Assembly: GCA_029260015.1 (NCBI GenBank)
Contig: JAJDEB010000036.1
Span: 62,001 to 126,000, forward strand
Length of the DNA stretch: 64,000 bases
Reading direction: 5' to 3'
Source: Phycisphaerae bacterium
GTDB lineage: Bacteria > Planctomycetota > Phycisphaerae > UBA1845
Shown here: positions 11,073 to 20,398 of the stretch, piece after piece
Layout of the letters: each line of letters opens with the position of its first letter
How positions within the stretch are numbered: position 1 is the first letter of the stretch
Notes under the pieces: generated by a model
The model's database searches: none
Told to the model about the DNA's origin: nothing
Seen by the model: the letters and a program-made list of their open reading frames with translations, nothing else
Position numbers and translations under genes: made by a program

Positions 11073-12283
11073 GCATCACCGATTCCGGCGAGCAGCCGTC
11101 CGATCGACTTTACGATCGGCCATTCTTCATCTTGTTCGTCGCGCTGCTGTGTTACATGGGTGGGTCGAGCATGCTTGTACATCTGCGTAAGTATCTCGCG
11201 GCAGCCGGCGGCGGCGTCAGCACCGTCAGTTGGGTGTTTGGCATCGGCATGGTGGGCAGCATCGTCACGCGGCCATTCGTCGGAACGTCGATCGACCGTT
11301 TCGGTTGCGGGCGAATTCTCCGGATGGCAACGGTCTTGGGCACGCTCTCGATCCTGTGTTTCTTGATTTCGTCAAACCTCTGGCTGATCTGTTCGCTGCG
11401 CGTCATCTTCCAACTGTCGCAAGCAACGTTTCTCGCAACCGTCGCCGTGGCCGCCGCCCGCATCGCCCCGAAAACCAGATCCGCAGAAAGCCTCGCGATG
11501 ATTGGTATGGGTGGATTGCTCGGACTGATGCTGGGACCGATGATCGGTGATCTGATTTTCTCGCAATACTCCGAAGCGAACGGACGCTTCACGATTTTCT
11601 TTTGTACCGCCGCCGCGCTGATGCTCGTCAGCTTGGCATTCGCATCATGCGTAATAATTCCCGAAATCAACCAAACGGCATCCGATCGTGAAAACTTTTT
11701 CCGCGTGGTAAAGCGTCACAAACCCGGTCCGATCGTCATCATGGCCGTCTGCCTTGCAATGGTGCAAACGATACCGGTGATGTTCATCGAAGGCTTCGTC
11801 CACACGCGTAACCTGACCGGTGTAACCCTATTTTTTCTGGCCTACTCGCCAACCGCGATCGTCCTGCGCATCGTGCTGCGTCGAATGCCCGCCCGCATCG
11901 GACGCCGGCGCACGTTGCTGCTCGGCATGACTGCATACCCGATTGGCTTGCTTCTTCTCACTCGCGTCCACGAAACCACTGGTCTCATTCTCCCCGCAAT
12001 CGTGATGGGGTTTGGACATTGTTTCACGTATCCGTTTCTCGTCGATCTAGCAGCCGAATCCATGCCGCCGCAACATCGCGGGGTGGCGACGGCGCTAATC
12101 CTCGGTGTCTTGGATATTGGATTCTTCACCGGATTCCTCGCGATCGGAACGCTGACCGATTGGTACGGTTTCGACGTCTCGCTCAAGGTTCTTGCAGCGT
12201 TCGCGACAACCGGAGTCATCATGTACGCATGGACCCAGCGTGGATTATTCCAACCGCTAAAGCCGCTAGCTGATCGCCAATAG
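11069..12283 (+). CDS. MFS transporter
   Basis: A 404-residue inner-membrane protein with about twelve hydrophobic segments. The start ATG at 11069 overlaps the stop of the preceding gene (ATGA), which fixes the start and suggests coupling. Typical major facilitator features are visible: TRPFVGTSIDRFG after the second helix, a central hydrophilic loop (KRHKPGP), and RMPARIGRRRTLL between helices 8 and 9. The closest general type is a drug or metabolite efflux carrier. Substrate is not predictable. Its pairing with a secreted protein is unusual for a simple efflux pump. Confidence 0.9.
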   Translation: MSITDSGEQPSDRLYDRPFFILFVALLCYMGGSSMLVHLRKYLAAAGGGVSTVSWVFGIGMVGSIVTRPFVGTSIDRFGCGRILRMATVLGTLSILCFLISSNLWLICSLRVIFQLSQATFLATVAVAAARIAPKTRSAESLAMIGMGGLLGLMLGPMIGDLIFSQYSEANGRFTIFFCTAAALMLVSLAFASCVIIPEINQTASDRENFFRVVKRHKPGPIVIMAVCLAMVQTIPVMFIEGFVHTRNLTGVTLFFLAYSPTAIVLRIVLRRMPARIGRRRTLLLGMTAYPIGLLLLTRVHETTGLILPAIVMGFGHCFTYPFLVDLAAESMPPQHRGVATALILGVLDIGFFTGFLAIGTLTDWYGFDVSLKVLAAFATTGVIMYAWTQRGLFQPLKPLADRQ

Positions 12284-12400
12284 CTCCTGGCACGCCCCAA
12301 CCCGATAACCTTCCCGGTCACATAGAAGTTGAATCGCCGAGATCACGCGCGATACAATGGAGGCCATCGTCGGGCACTGGATGAGAGCGATCTGCGCATC

Positions 12401-15001
12401 ATGGGGATTCAAAAACAATATAGACGACTTTTGTGCAGCGTCAGTTACTGGATGGCGATCGCTGCGTGCGTTTCATCACACGCATTCGGCCAACAAACCA
12501 CCGGCACGACTCCCCCATCCGTCAATGTTGCGGCTCATTCAACCTGCCCTATCGAAAGTTCTGCTAAGCAATACAGAAATGCGGTCGCTCGCGGCGGGTT
12601 GCCCCCTGCCGGTTGCGACGATGGCAGCGTCATCGACGTGATGGTGGTTTACACAACCGATGCCCGAATCGCCGCCGGCGGTCAAACCGCGATCGAAATC
12701 CAAATCGACCTTGCCATCGCCGACGCCAACGACGCATTCGCCAACAGCCTCATCAACACAACGCTGGACCTCGTGCATTCCGAAGAAGTCGCGTACGTCG
12801 AAAGCGGCGATTGGACGATCGACGGACCGAGACTTGTGGCTCCCAGCGACGGTTTCCTCGATTCCGTTCATGGGCTTCGCGATCAATACGGTGCCGATTG
12901 TGTAAGCCTCTGGGTCAACACGCTCAACACCGGCGGTATCGGATACTTCCCCGATGGGTCGTTTCAAGGCATCGGTGCCAGCGGGTTCAGCATGTTGCGC
13001 CTCGACAACGCCCCCTTGCTCACGTTCGCTCACGAAATCGGGCACAACTTCTTTTGCACGCACGATCGGCCCAACGCGCTGGATATCCCATTTGCGGATT
13101 ACTCGTACGGATACGTCGAACCCGGCAGCCAGTGGCGCACAATAATGGCCACCGCAGCCACGCCCACGATCATCCCCCACTTCGCCAACCCCAACGTCAA
13201 CTGGACCGGAACCAACCCCGGCCCGACTGGGATCGCAGAAGGTCAACCGCTGCCCAGCGACACTGCCCGCACGATCAACGAATTGCGAACCGTCGTCGCC
13301 AACTTCCGCGCGACGGTAATCCCCGGACTGTCTGCGACCCTATACGTCGATGCAGCGGCGACACCGGGAGGCGACGGTCAAAGCTGGGCGACTGCGATAA
13401 ACGACCTGCAGGAAGCAATCTGCGTGGCCAAGGGATCGGCAGGAATGGTGCAGGAAATCTGGTTGAAGGCGGGAGCGTATCATCCGGATGCCGGCAGCGG
13501 CGATCGGTCGGCGACGTTTAAGTTGATCGATGGTGTGAGCATCCTCGGCGGGTTCAATGGAACCGAGTCAACCAAGACCCAACGCGATCCGATTGCAAAC
13601 GAAACGATTCTCAGCGGCGACATTGGTACGCCGACAGACGATAGCGACAACAGCTATCACGTCGTCACCGCAAACCTGAATGACAGCACGGCGATCCTCG
13701 ATGGCGTCACGATCCGTGACGGACACGCCAACGGTGTGGGTTCGGATCATGGAGGAGGAGGCGTCATCATCGTCGACGGCGGGTCGCCGCACTTCATCGA
13801 TAGCAAGTTCATCGACAACATCGCATCGAACCGCGGTGGCGCAATGATGAACTCCAACGGCAGTTCGCCGACACTGACGGGTTGCACGTTTGAAAACAAC
13901 ACCGTCACCGGATCGAGTTGGCCGGGCGGTGGAGGCGGAATCCACAACAGTTCTTTCTCAAACCCGACGCTCAACAATTGCACATTCCGAGCAAACAGTA
14001 CAACGCTGGGATCGGGAATGGCCAACTACTTCAACAGCAGTCCGACCTTGAATGGTTGCACATTTGAAAACAACACCGGCGTAGGATCAGCCGAAGGGGG
14101 TGCAATCTATGGATACTCATTCTGCGGACCGGTGTTGACCGATTGCATCTTCGACAGCAACAGCGCGTCGATCGGCGGAGCAGTGGTCGGATTTTTCAAC
14201 TGCTCGACCAACTTCGACCGCTGCATTTTCAGAAACAACGCAGCCACTGGCGACGGAGGCGGACTATACAGCTACGGTAACTCAAGCATAACACTGACGA
14301 ATTGTCTGCTTGCAGGCAACTCCGGTGCATTCGGCGCAGCAATGATCAACTTGTTCGACAGCCACGCCAACATCATCAACTGCACCGTCGTCGGCAACGC
14401 AGGCACAATCGGCGCGGGCGGAATCTCCAATTTCCAAAGCGATCCGGCGATCGACAACTGCATCCTTTGGCAGAACTCCGCCAACGGATCGTTCGGTGAA
14501 TCCGCGCAAATCGACAACAACGATGGTTTCCCGGTCATCAACCACACGACAATCGAGGGCTGGACCGGTGCGTTGGGCGGCAGCAGCAACAATGGCAGCG
14601 ACCCAATCCTGCAGGATGCGAATGGCACTGACAACACCTACGGCACAACCGACGATAACGCCCGCCTATCCACCGGCTCACCGGCCATCAACACTGGCGA
14701 AAACGCATCCGTCCCCGTAGCAACCACCCTCGATCTCGACCAAAGCCCCCGCATCGCCGACACAACCGTCGATCGCGGCGCATACGAATTCAACCCGCAA
14801 CAAGGCGATTTCGACAACGACGGCGACATCGACCTAACCGACTACGCCAAACTAGCCGACTGCCTAAGCGGCCCAGAAACCGCACCAACACCAACGCCAC
14901 CAACAACCTCGCAACAATGCCTGACCACCTTCGACATCGACACAGACCAAGACATAGACCTAACCGACACCGCCGAATTCACGCGAGCCTTTCAACCGTA
15001 G
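12401..15001 (+). CDS. Secreted metzincin metalloprotease with beta-helix region and dockerin-like tail
   Basis: A protein of about 866 residues, started at the ATG at 12401 followed by signal peptide LLCSVSYWMAIAACVSSHAFG. Residues about 60-310 form a reprolysin-like peptidase with zinc motif HEIGHNFFCTH (HExxHxxxxxH, residues 211-221). From about residue 320, LYVDAAATPGGDGQSW introduces a region of repeated strand motifs (GCTFENNT, CTFRANST) of the polymorphic-outer-membrane/right-handed beta-helix type. The end carries two calcium loops, FDNDGDIDLTDY and IDTDQDIDLTD. It is likely extracellular and calcium dependent. The TAG stop lies inside the first arm of the paired palindrome at 14997. 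Confidence 0.88.
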   Translation: MGIQKQYRRLLCSVSYWMAIAACVSSHAFGQQTTGTTPPSVNVAAHSTCPIESSAKQYRNAVARGGLPPAGCDDGSVIDVMVVYTTDARIAAGGQTAIEIQIDLAIADANDAFANSLINTTLDLVHSEEVAYVESGDWTIDGPRLVAPSDGFLDSVHGLRDQYGADCVSLWVNTLNTGGIGYFPDGSFQGIGASGFSMLRLDNAPLLTFAHEIGHNFFCTHDRPNALDIPFADYSYGYVEPGSQWRTIMATAATPTIIPHFANPNVNWTGTNPGPTGIAEGQPLPSDTARTINELRTVVANFRATVIPGLSATLYVDAAATPGGDGQSWATAINDLQEAICVAKGSAGMVQEIWLKAGAYHPDAGSGDRSATFKLIDGVSILGGFNGTESTKTQRDPIANETILSGDIGTPTDDSDNSYHVVTANLNDSTAILDGVTIRDGHANGVGSDHGGGGVIIVDGGSPHFIDSKFIDNIASNRGGAMMNSNGSSPTLTGCTFENNTVTGSSWPGGGGGIHNSSFSNPTLNNCTFRANSTTLGSGMANYFNSSPTLNGCTFENNTGVGSAEGGAIYGYSFCGPVLTDCIFDSNSASIGGAVVGFFNCSTNFDRCIFRNNAATGDGGGLYSYGNSSITLTNCLLAGNSGAFGAAMINLFDSHANIINCTVVGNAGTIGAGGISNFQSDPAIDNCILWQNSANGSFGESAQIDNNDGFPVINHTTIEGWTGALGGSSNNGSDPILQDANGTDNTYGTTDDNARLSTGSPAINTGENASVPVATTLDLDQSPRIADTTVDRGAYEFNPQQGDFDNDGDIDLTDYAKLADCLSGPETAPTPTPPTTSQQCLTTFDIDTDQDIDLTDTAEFTRAFQP

Positions 15002-15149
15002 GGTGCGGCTTGCCGCACCAACTGAAAGCGAAGAATTTCGTAATTAGGTATGCGACGGATACCCAGATACATCATTGCGAGTTTGAATAATAGATGTTCG
15101 CAATTGGCAAGGTCGATACAGGCAGGCGGTGCGGCAAGCCGCACCCTAC
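14997..15149. repeat. REPIN-like paired palindrome 1
   Basis: Two perfect inverted copies of 23 bp (14997-15019 and 15127-15149) enclose 107 bp. Each arm is itself a hairpin with stem GGTGCGGC/GCCGCACC and a GTAG tetranucleotide at its outer foot. That is the design of REP sequences moved by RAYT-type transposases. It lies between two convergent genes and may also terminate both transcripts. The left arm includes the stop codon of the metalloprotease gene. Confidence 0.85.
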
Positions 15150-15171
15150 GTTGAATTGCGTCGAGAATTGT

Positions 15172-16056
15172 CTACGACTGGAGGCTGCTCATCATTTCGT
15201 TGAGCTTGCGTAGGGCGCCGGCTTCTATTTGGCGTACTCTTTCGCGGGTTAGGCCTACCCTTGCGCCTATGTCTTTTAGGGTCATTGCTTCTTCGTCATC
15301 CAAGCCGAACCGCAGTCGAAGAATTCTTGCTTCGCGTTCGTCGATTTGCAACAGCAGTTCGCGAATGAGCGATGCTTCGGATTCCTCGAACATTGCCTTG
15401 CCGGGATCTGGCGTGCGTTCGTCGGCGAGGATTTCGCCCAAGCCCATTGCGTCGTCACCTGATGATGCCTGCGGGCGGGCGGTGAATGCCTTGACGGCGC
15501 GCCGGACGATCTTGGCTTTCTTCAATGGGATTTCCATCAAATCCGCCAGTTCTTCGAGCGACGGCTGCCGGCTTTCTTTCTCGACGAAGCGGTCCATCGT
15601 TTGTCGCCAGCGGGCGATCATTTCGACCATGTACGCGGGGATGTGAACTGGCTGAACACCGTTAATGAGCGAGCGCTTGATGGACTGCTTGATCCACCAC
15701 GACGCGTACGTACTAAAGCGCGTGTTCTGTTTCGGGTCGAACCCCTCGACCGCGCGGATCAAACCTAGGTTGCCCTCTTCGATCAGGTCGTTGAGCAGCA
15801 TGCCGCGGTGGCTGTACTTTTTGGCGATGTTGACGACGAGGCGCAGGTTCGACTTAACCATCCGATCGCGCGCATTCTGCCCGTCGATCTCGATCTGCTC
15901 TTTCTCAGTCAGCGAAATCTCTTTGCTCTTGAAGCGATCGGCGGCTGTGTACACCGCTTGAATCAAGGCGCCGAGCTCCTTCTCTTCGTCCGCAGTCAGG
16001 AGCGGTGCCTGGTTAATCTGCTTCAAATAGAATTGTAAATCAGAGTCAATTGCGAT
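15172..16056 (-). CDS. RNA polymerase sigma-70 family factor (RpoD/SigA type), probable ATC start
   Basis: A protein of 294 residues containing regions 1.2 to 4.2 but no region 1.1. Region 2 is seen in DLIEEGNLGLIRAVEGFDP and FSTYASWWIKQSIKRS, and region 4.2 helix-turn-helix in LTRERVRQIEAGALRKLNE. Homologues usually begin with a few residues before the LKQINQAPLLT segment. The frame has only a TTG at 16026, which would start inside that segment and has no Shine-Dalgarno. An ATC at 16056 has a strong GGGGAG (16070-16065) at eight-base spacing and yields AIDSDLQFYLKQINQ. I take that as the likelier start. Whether this is the primary or an alternative sigma factor cannot be told here. Confidence 0.92.
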   Translation of the reverse strand: MAIDSDLQFYLKQINQAPLLTADEEKELGALIQAVYTAADRFKSKEISLTEKEQIEIDGQNARDRMVKSNLRLVVNIAKKYSHRGMLLNDLIEEGNLGLIRAVEGFDPKQNTRFSTYASWWIKQSIKRSLINGVQPVHIPAYMVEMIARWRQTMDRFVEKESRQPSLEELADLMEIPLKKAKIVRRAVKAFTARPQASSGDDAMGLGEILADERTPDPGKAMFEESEASLIRELLLQIDEREARILRLRFGLDDEEAMTLKDIGARVGLTRERVRQIEAGALRKLNEMMSSLQS

Positions 16057-16212
16057 CGCTGAAACTCCCCGTTAGTCATACTCTTGCGACACTTGCTGAT
16101 CGCACGCGGGCCAACCCCCAGAATTAGCAGCCCCACGATATTGGTCGCACCCGGTTCTCGTTGCGACGTTCCGCCACTTGCGTCTTACCGCTATCGAGAA
16201 ACCGCCTCAACA

Positions 16213-16241
16213 TGTTTAGTTCTAGCGCCGGCCCCAGTCAA
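16213..16241 (-). promoter_or_regulatory. Possible promoter of the sigma-70 factor gene
   Basis: On the minus strand TTGACT (16241-16236) and TAAACA (16218-16213) are 17 bases apart. The -35 match is good and the -10 weak. It would give a leader of about 150 bases. Confidence 0.3.
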
Positions 16242-16263
16242 CGTCCACGCAGTATAGCATAGC

Positions 16264-16303
16264 AAAAGCGGTCCCAGCGCCGAAACCCGGCGCCGAGACC
16301 GCT
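16264..16303 (-). terminator. Rho-independent terminator of rpsA
   Basis: On the minus strand, AGCGGTC and GACCGCT close a long GC-rich hairpin (inner stem GGCGC/GCGCC type) followed by TTTTGC. It starts 65 bases after the rpsA stop codon. Confidence 0.85.
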
Positions 16304-16367
16304 TAATATTCAAATCACAATTGCACCAACCACATTTAAGGGGCTGGTAACTTCGGTGCAACCCAGA

Positions 16368-18266
16368 TCAGGCCTCGCCGTCCTTCGACTCGCCATCCTT
16401 CGACTCATCCGAATCATCATCTGATTTGGTTTCATCATCTGAAGCTGCCTCTTCTTTCTTGGCTTCTGTTGCACCTGTATCATCCCCACCGCTTGGCGTT
16501 GGTGGCTGAGGCATGAAATCGGTGATCAGATTTGTCGTTTCTTCACCAGGACCATGAAGCCCACCGCGACGCGCCTTCTCAATCTTGGGCGTTTCGCCAT
16601 CTTCCTGATGCTCGGTCGACCACTCGGCCCGTTTCTTCGACAAGCCAATCTTGCGATCCTGCGCATCGACCCGCAAGATCTTCACCTGAATCTTCTGTCC
16701 AATCTCCACTTCGTCGTGGGGATCTTCCACCTTATGATCGGCTAACTCACTGACGTGCAATAGTCCCTCGAGATCGTTTTCAAGCTCGACAAACACGCCG
16801 AAATTAGTGATTTTCGTAACAGTACCCTCGACGATCTGGCCAGGGATATAGTTATCGGGCACGGCTCGCAACCACGGGTCTTCGTGAAGCTGCTTGAGAC
16901 CGAGTGCGATGCGTTGCTTGTTCTCTTCAACCTTGAGCACCACGCATTCGAGTTCGTCGCCCTTCTTGATCATTTCCGATGGGTGCGAAATCTTCTTCGT
17001 CCAACTCATGTCAGAAACATGCAGCAGACCGTCGATGCCTTCTTCGATCTCGATGAACGCACCGTAGTTCGTCAGGTTGCGCACCTGGCCGGTGATTCGT
17101 GTATTCGGTGGGTACTTCTCAGCCACCTTCGTCCACGGGTTGACCTCGGTTTGCTTGACGCCCAGCGAGATTTCCTGCTTGTCCTTGTTGATGTCGAGAA
17201 CCACGACTTCGATCTCGTCGCCAACGTTGAAGAGTTCCGACGGATGGTTGATACGACGCGTCCAACTCATTTCGGAAATATGCACCAAACCTTCAATGCC
17301 TGCACGCAGTTTGATAAATGCGCCGTAGTTCATGATGTTGACGACTTCGCCCTTCACCTTCGTACCAATCGGGAAGCTTTCTTCAATGCCCTCCCAGGGA
17401 CTCGGTGATAGCTGCTTGTGACCGAGGGCGATTTTCTCTTTTTCCATGTCGATGTTGAGAATTTTGACTTCGATTTCTTGATCGATCTTGACCACCTGCG
17501 ACGGATGGGCAACGCGTTCCCAACTCATGTCGGTGATGTGCAGCAGACCGTCGATACCTCCGAGGTCTACGAATGCACCGAAGTCGGCGATGTTCTTGAC
17601 GACACCCTTGCGGGTCTGCCCGACTTCGATGTCGGCCATCAGTTTTTCTTTCGCCGCACCGCGCGTTTCTTCAATCAGCTTGCGACGCGAGATCACGATA
17701 TTGCGACGTTCGGTGTCGATCTTGAGGATCTTGGCTTCAACATCTTTGCCAATGAATTCTCCGATGTCGCCGGGTCGACGAATATCGACCTGCGATGCCG
17801 GAAGGAAAACGGGCACGCCGATATCGACCAGCAACCCGCCTTTGATTTTTCGCATGACTCGTCCGGAAACCAGATCGTCTTCCTTCTTGGTTTCGACGAT
17901 GTGATTCCAGTTGATGATTCGGTCGGCTTTGCGCTTGGAGAGTTCGATCACACCGCTGTCGGTTTCGAGATTCTCCAGGAATACGTCGATGGTGTCGCCG
18001 ATGTCGATGCTGCTGCGATCGTCCCATTCCTGAATCGGAATGACGCCTTCGCTCTTGAGTCCGACGTCGATGACCACGTCATCGCCAGCCCGGCCGACGA
18101 TTTTTCCCTTCATGACGCGACCGGGTGTGAGTTCTTCGCCGTCGCCAGCATCGACCAACGTGCCAATCGCACCGTCGTCCGTCCCGGCATCAAAAATGGA
18201 ATTGAGTTCAGAATCCAACTCAGCGCTGGAACCGTCCAAAGTACTAATTAGATTAAAATCAACCAT
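16368..18266 (-). CDS. rpsA: 30S ribosomal protein S1
   Basis: A 632-residue RNA-binding protein of the small ribosomal subunit that helps recruit mRNA. Six S1 domains are visible as repeated blocks of the type GxVxxIxxFGAFVDL...GLLHITDMSW, starting near residues 50, 135, 220, 305, 390 and 475; the last four are the most alike. The tail is a low-complexity Asp/Ser/Glu/Lys segment (SDDETKSDDDSDESKDG), an acidic extension beyond the usual S1 end. The start MVDFNLIST at 18266 gives a typical acidic N terminus. A strong terminator follows at 16303-16264. Confidence 0.96.
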   Translation of the reverse strand: MVDFNLISTLDGSSAELDSELNSIFDAGTDDGAIGTLVDAGDGEELTPGRVMKGKIVGRAGDDVVIDVGLKSEGVIPIQEWDDRSSIDIGDTIDVFLENLETDSGVIELSKRKADRIINWNHIVETKKEDDLVSGRVMRKIKGGLLVDIGVPVFLPASQVDIRRPGDIGEFIGKDVEAKILKIDTERRNIVISRRKLIEETRGAAKEKLMADIEVGQTRKGVVKNIADFGAFVDLGGIDGLLHITDMSWERVAHPSQVVKIDQEIEVKILNIDMEKEKIALGHKQLSPSPWEGIEESFPIGTKVKGEVVNIMNYGAFIKLRAGIEGLVHISEMSWTRRINHPSELFNVGDEIEVVVLDINKDKQEISLGVKQTEVNPWTKVAEKYPPNTRITGQVRNLTNYGAFIEIEEGIDGLLHVSDMSWTKKISHPSEMIKKGDELECVVLKVEENKQRIALGLKQLHEDPWLRAVPDNYIPGQIVEGTVTKITNFGVFVELENDLEGLLHVSELADHKVEDPHDEVEIGQKIQVKILRVDAQDRKIGLSKKRAEWSTEHQEDGETPKIEKARRGGLHGPGEETTNLITDFMPQPPTPSGGDDTGATEAKKEEAASDDETKSDDDSDESKDGESKDGEA

Positions 18267-18668
18267 AAGAGTAATGTTCCCACGTCATCGCAGTTGTCCA
18301 GATCGCACCTTCAATTTGACAGAAATTGCCAACCGACGCGATTTGTACTCATGCAACCCTGCGTCACGAGCAGGTATTAGACCAAGTGCATTTCGCCAGC
18401 CCGCACCACGCGGCACGTCAAAAGCCAGACGAAACGTTGAGCCGCGCAGTTTACCACATTCCCGCAGACAAGCCACAATACGGACCCACGCCCCGGTTTA
18501 CTGGCTGACTGGCACTACAACCTTCCGAATGACGACGTTTTCCGACAGATTAAGGCCGCAAATGGGGTCATCCGTATGGCCCTCCAAAACGTCAATAAGG
18601 GTGGACGGACTTGGAGTCGAGTCTTAAACAGGGTGGGACTGCTCCCTTCCAGCCAAACGGAGTCATCG
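18267..18668. other. Intergenic region between divergent rpsA and lipoprotein gene
   Basis: About 400 bases that must hold the promoters for rpsA (leftward) and the lipoprotein gene (rightward). I see a TTGACA at about 18316 on the plus strand, but no convincing -10 element at the right distance. No gene, RNA or repeat was recognised. Confidence 0.4.
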
Positions 18669-19835
18669 ATGATTGATCGCAAACTGCTAAGAACCGGACA
18701 ATGTCTGGCCACGTTCGCACTGCTGACTATTTTGGGCGGGTGCGTCAAACGCGGCGAAATGATTGCCGTCCTACCCGACGGTCGAGTTGAACTTGTCACT
18801 TACCTGCATGGGGGCAAAGGCGATGTTCTTGGCGGAACGGATCCTGCCGGTATCGTTGGCGACCCAACGCCCAGCGCCGAGAATGGATGGAGCATTTCTG
18901 AGGGTGACAGTACTCAACACGATGGCAAGAATGCCACACTGATGGCTACGATGTCGTTGGCTCCGGGTGAGAAATTGCCGACAACCTATGCGACACCGAA
19001 CACGGCAATCGCGTCCGCAGCCACTCAATTCAATACGCAAGTGTCCATCGAGAAAACCGACAAAGGCACTTACTATCACTTCAAGCGTACATATGTTCGC
19101 AGACGATGGGCACCCTTCGAGTATCATCGCCATCGCATTCTCGAGTCGGACAAAATCAAGAAACTGATGGAGAATGATCCAGAGTCGATGTCGCAGCAAG
19201 ATCGAAAGACTGTCGTCAAAGCGATGATCGATGTCGCAACCGAACAGCAGATTGAACTCTTCAATATCGCCGTGAGTTCAACCGAAACGTCTGTTTCACA
19301 GTTGGCTCAATTGAGCGCGCAGAAACGCATTCGTGAAATCGCATCAGAGCCCGGCATCGTCGAGAGAGTCATGGCGGCCATGATGACCTCCAATGGCCCC
19401 GAAGATGCGACCGCGATCGAAAAGGATTTGAATCGTCGAGTCGACACGGGTATTAAAGATGCCTTGACCCAAGCCGGAACAAATCAGACGATCGCATCGG
19501 GAGTCATCGAATCACTCCACAAAGCCCGCCGCGATTTGGAAGTCTCCAAAGATCTGGAGGACGAAAGCTGGGCCGTGCAAGTGATACTGCCAGGGAAAAT
19601 TATCGCCCACAATGGAACCGAAGAACCCGAATCAATTGGGCCGGCGGACCTTGAAAACACGGGTAAGCCATCAAACGACGATCCACTATCCCATGCGGCT
19701 CATATGTTGGAAAATAAGCTCAAACCGTACGTCGAATCGCCTGGGTTCCAAAACTATACTTGGGGTTTCGAGTTTGATGCGCTGCTCGATCGCGACGTTG
19801 TGTTGATGGCCACTTCATTTGTGCCGAACAAGTAA
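18669..19835 (+). CDS. Lipoprotein of unknown function upstream of an ECF sigma factor
   Basis: A 388-residue protein. I chose the ATG at 18669, with CGGAG six bases upstream. It has a signal peptide ending in the lipobox LGGC (LATFALLTILGGCVKRG), so the mature protein would be lipid-anchored at Cys22. The remainder is mostly helical and charged with no recognised domain. FKRTYVRRRWAPFEYHRHR and a stretch of Ala/Gln-rich helices are the most distinctive parts. The ECF sigma and anti-sigma genes follow on the same strand 74 bases downstream, so it may be the envelope component or target of that regulon (inference). Confidence 0.75.
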   Translation: MIDRKLLRTGQCLATFALLTILGGCVKRGEMIAVLPDGRVELVTYLHGGKGDVLGGTDPAGIVGDPTPSAENGWSISEGDSTQHDGKNATLMATMSLAPGEKLPTTYATPNTAIASAATQFNTQVSIEKTDKGTYYHFKRTYVRRRWAPFEYHRHRILESDKIKKLMENDPESMSQQDRKTVVKAMIDVATEQQIELFNIAVSSTETSVSQLAQLSAQKRIREIASEPGIVERVMAAMMTSNGPEDATAIEKDLNRRVDTGIKDALTQAGTNQTIASGVIESLHKARRDLEVSKDLEDESWAVQVILPGKIIAHNGTEEPESIGPADLENTGKPSNDDPLSHAAHMLENKLKPYVESPGFQNYTWGFEFDALLDRDVVLMATSFVPNK

Positions 19836-19909
19836 TTCGTGAGCGTCGAATTGCAAGAACACCATTGCCATTGGAATACGATTCAGCTGAACGTGAATTT
19901 GTGTTGACC

Positions 19910-20398
19910 ATGAAGATTGAGCCGAAAATCGAGCGCGAAGCGTGGGCGAGCGTTTACCAATGGGCCTATCGCATGTTGCGAAACCACGATGGTGCGCTCG
20001 ATGCGACTCAGGAAGTGATGCTCCGATCGGTGCAATACCGGGGGGCGGACATCAAGAATGATCGGGGATGGCTTCGCCGAATCACTGTGAACCATTGTAT
20101 CGACGCGCTGCGCAAGAAACGCCCCGTCGCAGTCGAATCATTGGAGCCAGTCAACCGCCAACCGTCGCCCGTAGGCGAGGCAATTTCCATCGAGACGGCA
20201 GAGATGGTCACGACGGCGCTGGACAAACTCACCGAGCAACAGCGTGCTGTCGTGGTGGCAAAAACGTACGACGGTGAAACATTTGCATCCATCGCCGAAT
20301 CCATGAACCTTTCTGTCGGTACGGTGAAGACCCACTACCTGCGCGGGCTGACCACATTGCGAAATGCCTTGGGAAAACTGCGGGAGATTCGAAAATGA
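19910..20398 (+). CDS. ECF RNA polymerase sigma factor
   Basis: A 162-residue sigma-70 factor with only regions 2 and 4. Region 2 contains DATQEVMLRSVQYRG and the DRGWLRRITVNHCIDALRKK segment; region 4 contains LTEQQRAVVVAKTYDGETF followed by the helix-turn-helix IAESMNLSVGTVKTHYLRG. The ATG at 19910 gives a normal ECF length; a TTG at 19865 is a longer alternative. Its stop overlaps the start of the anti-sigma gene by ATGA. It likely answers an envelope signal sensed through that partner. Confidence 0.93.
   Translation: MKIEPKIEREAWASVYQWAYRMLRNHDGALDATQEVMLRSVQYRGADIKNDRGWLRRITVNHCIDALRKKRPVAVESLEPVNRQPSPVGEAISIETAEMVTTALDKLTEQQRAVVVAKTYDGETFASIAESMNLSVGTVKTHYLRGLTTLRNALGKLREIRK

Noticed and set aside
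12613-13521. Arg-rich plus-strand open frame inside the protease gene
   Set aside because: An off-frame shadow of the metzincin domain; composition is dominated by Arg and His with no domain.
17418-18251. Plus-strand open frame opposite the start of rpsA
   Set aside because: Antisense of conserved S1 domains; the product has no domain and mirrors Asp/Val-rich codons.
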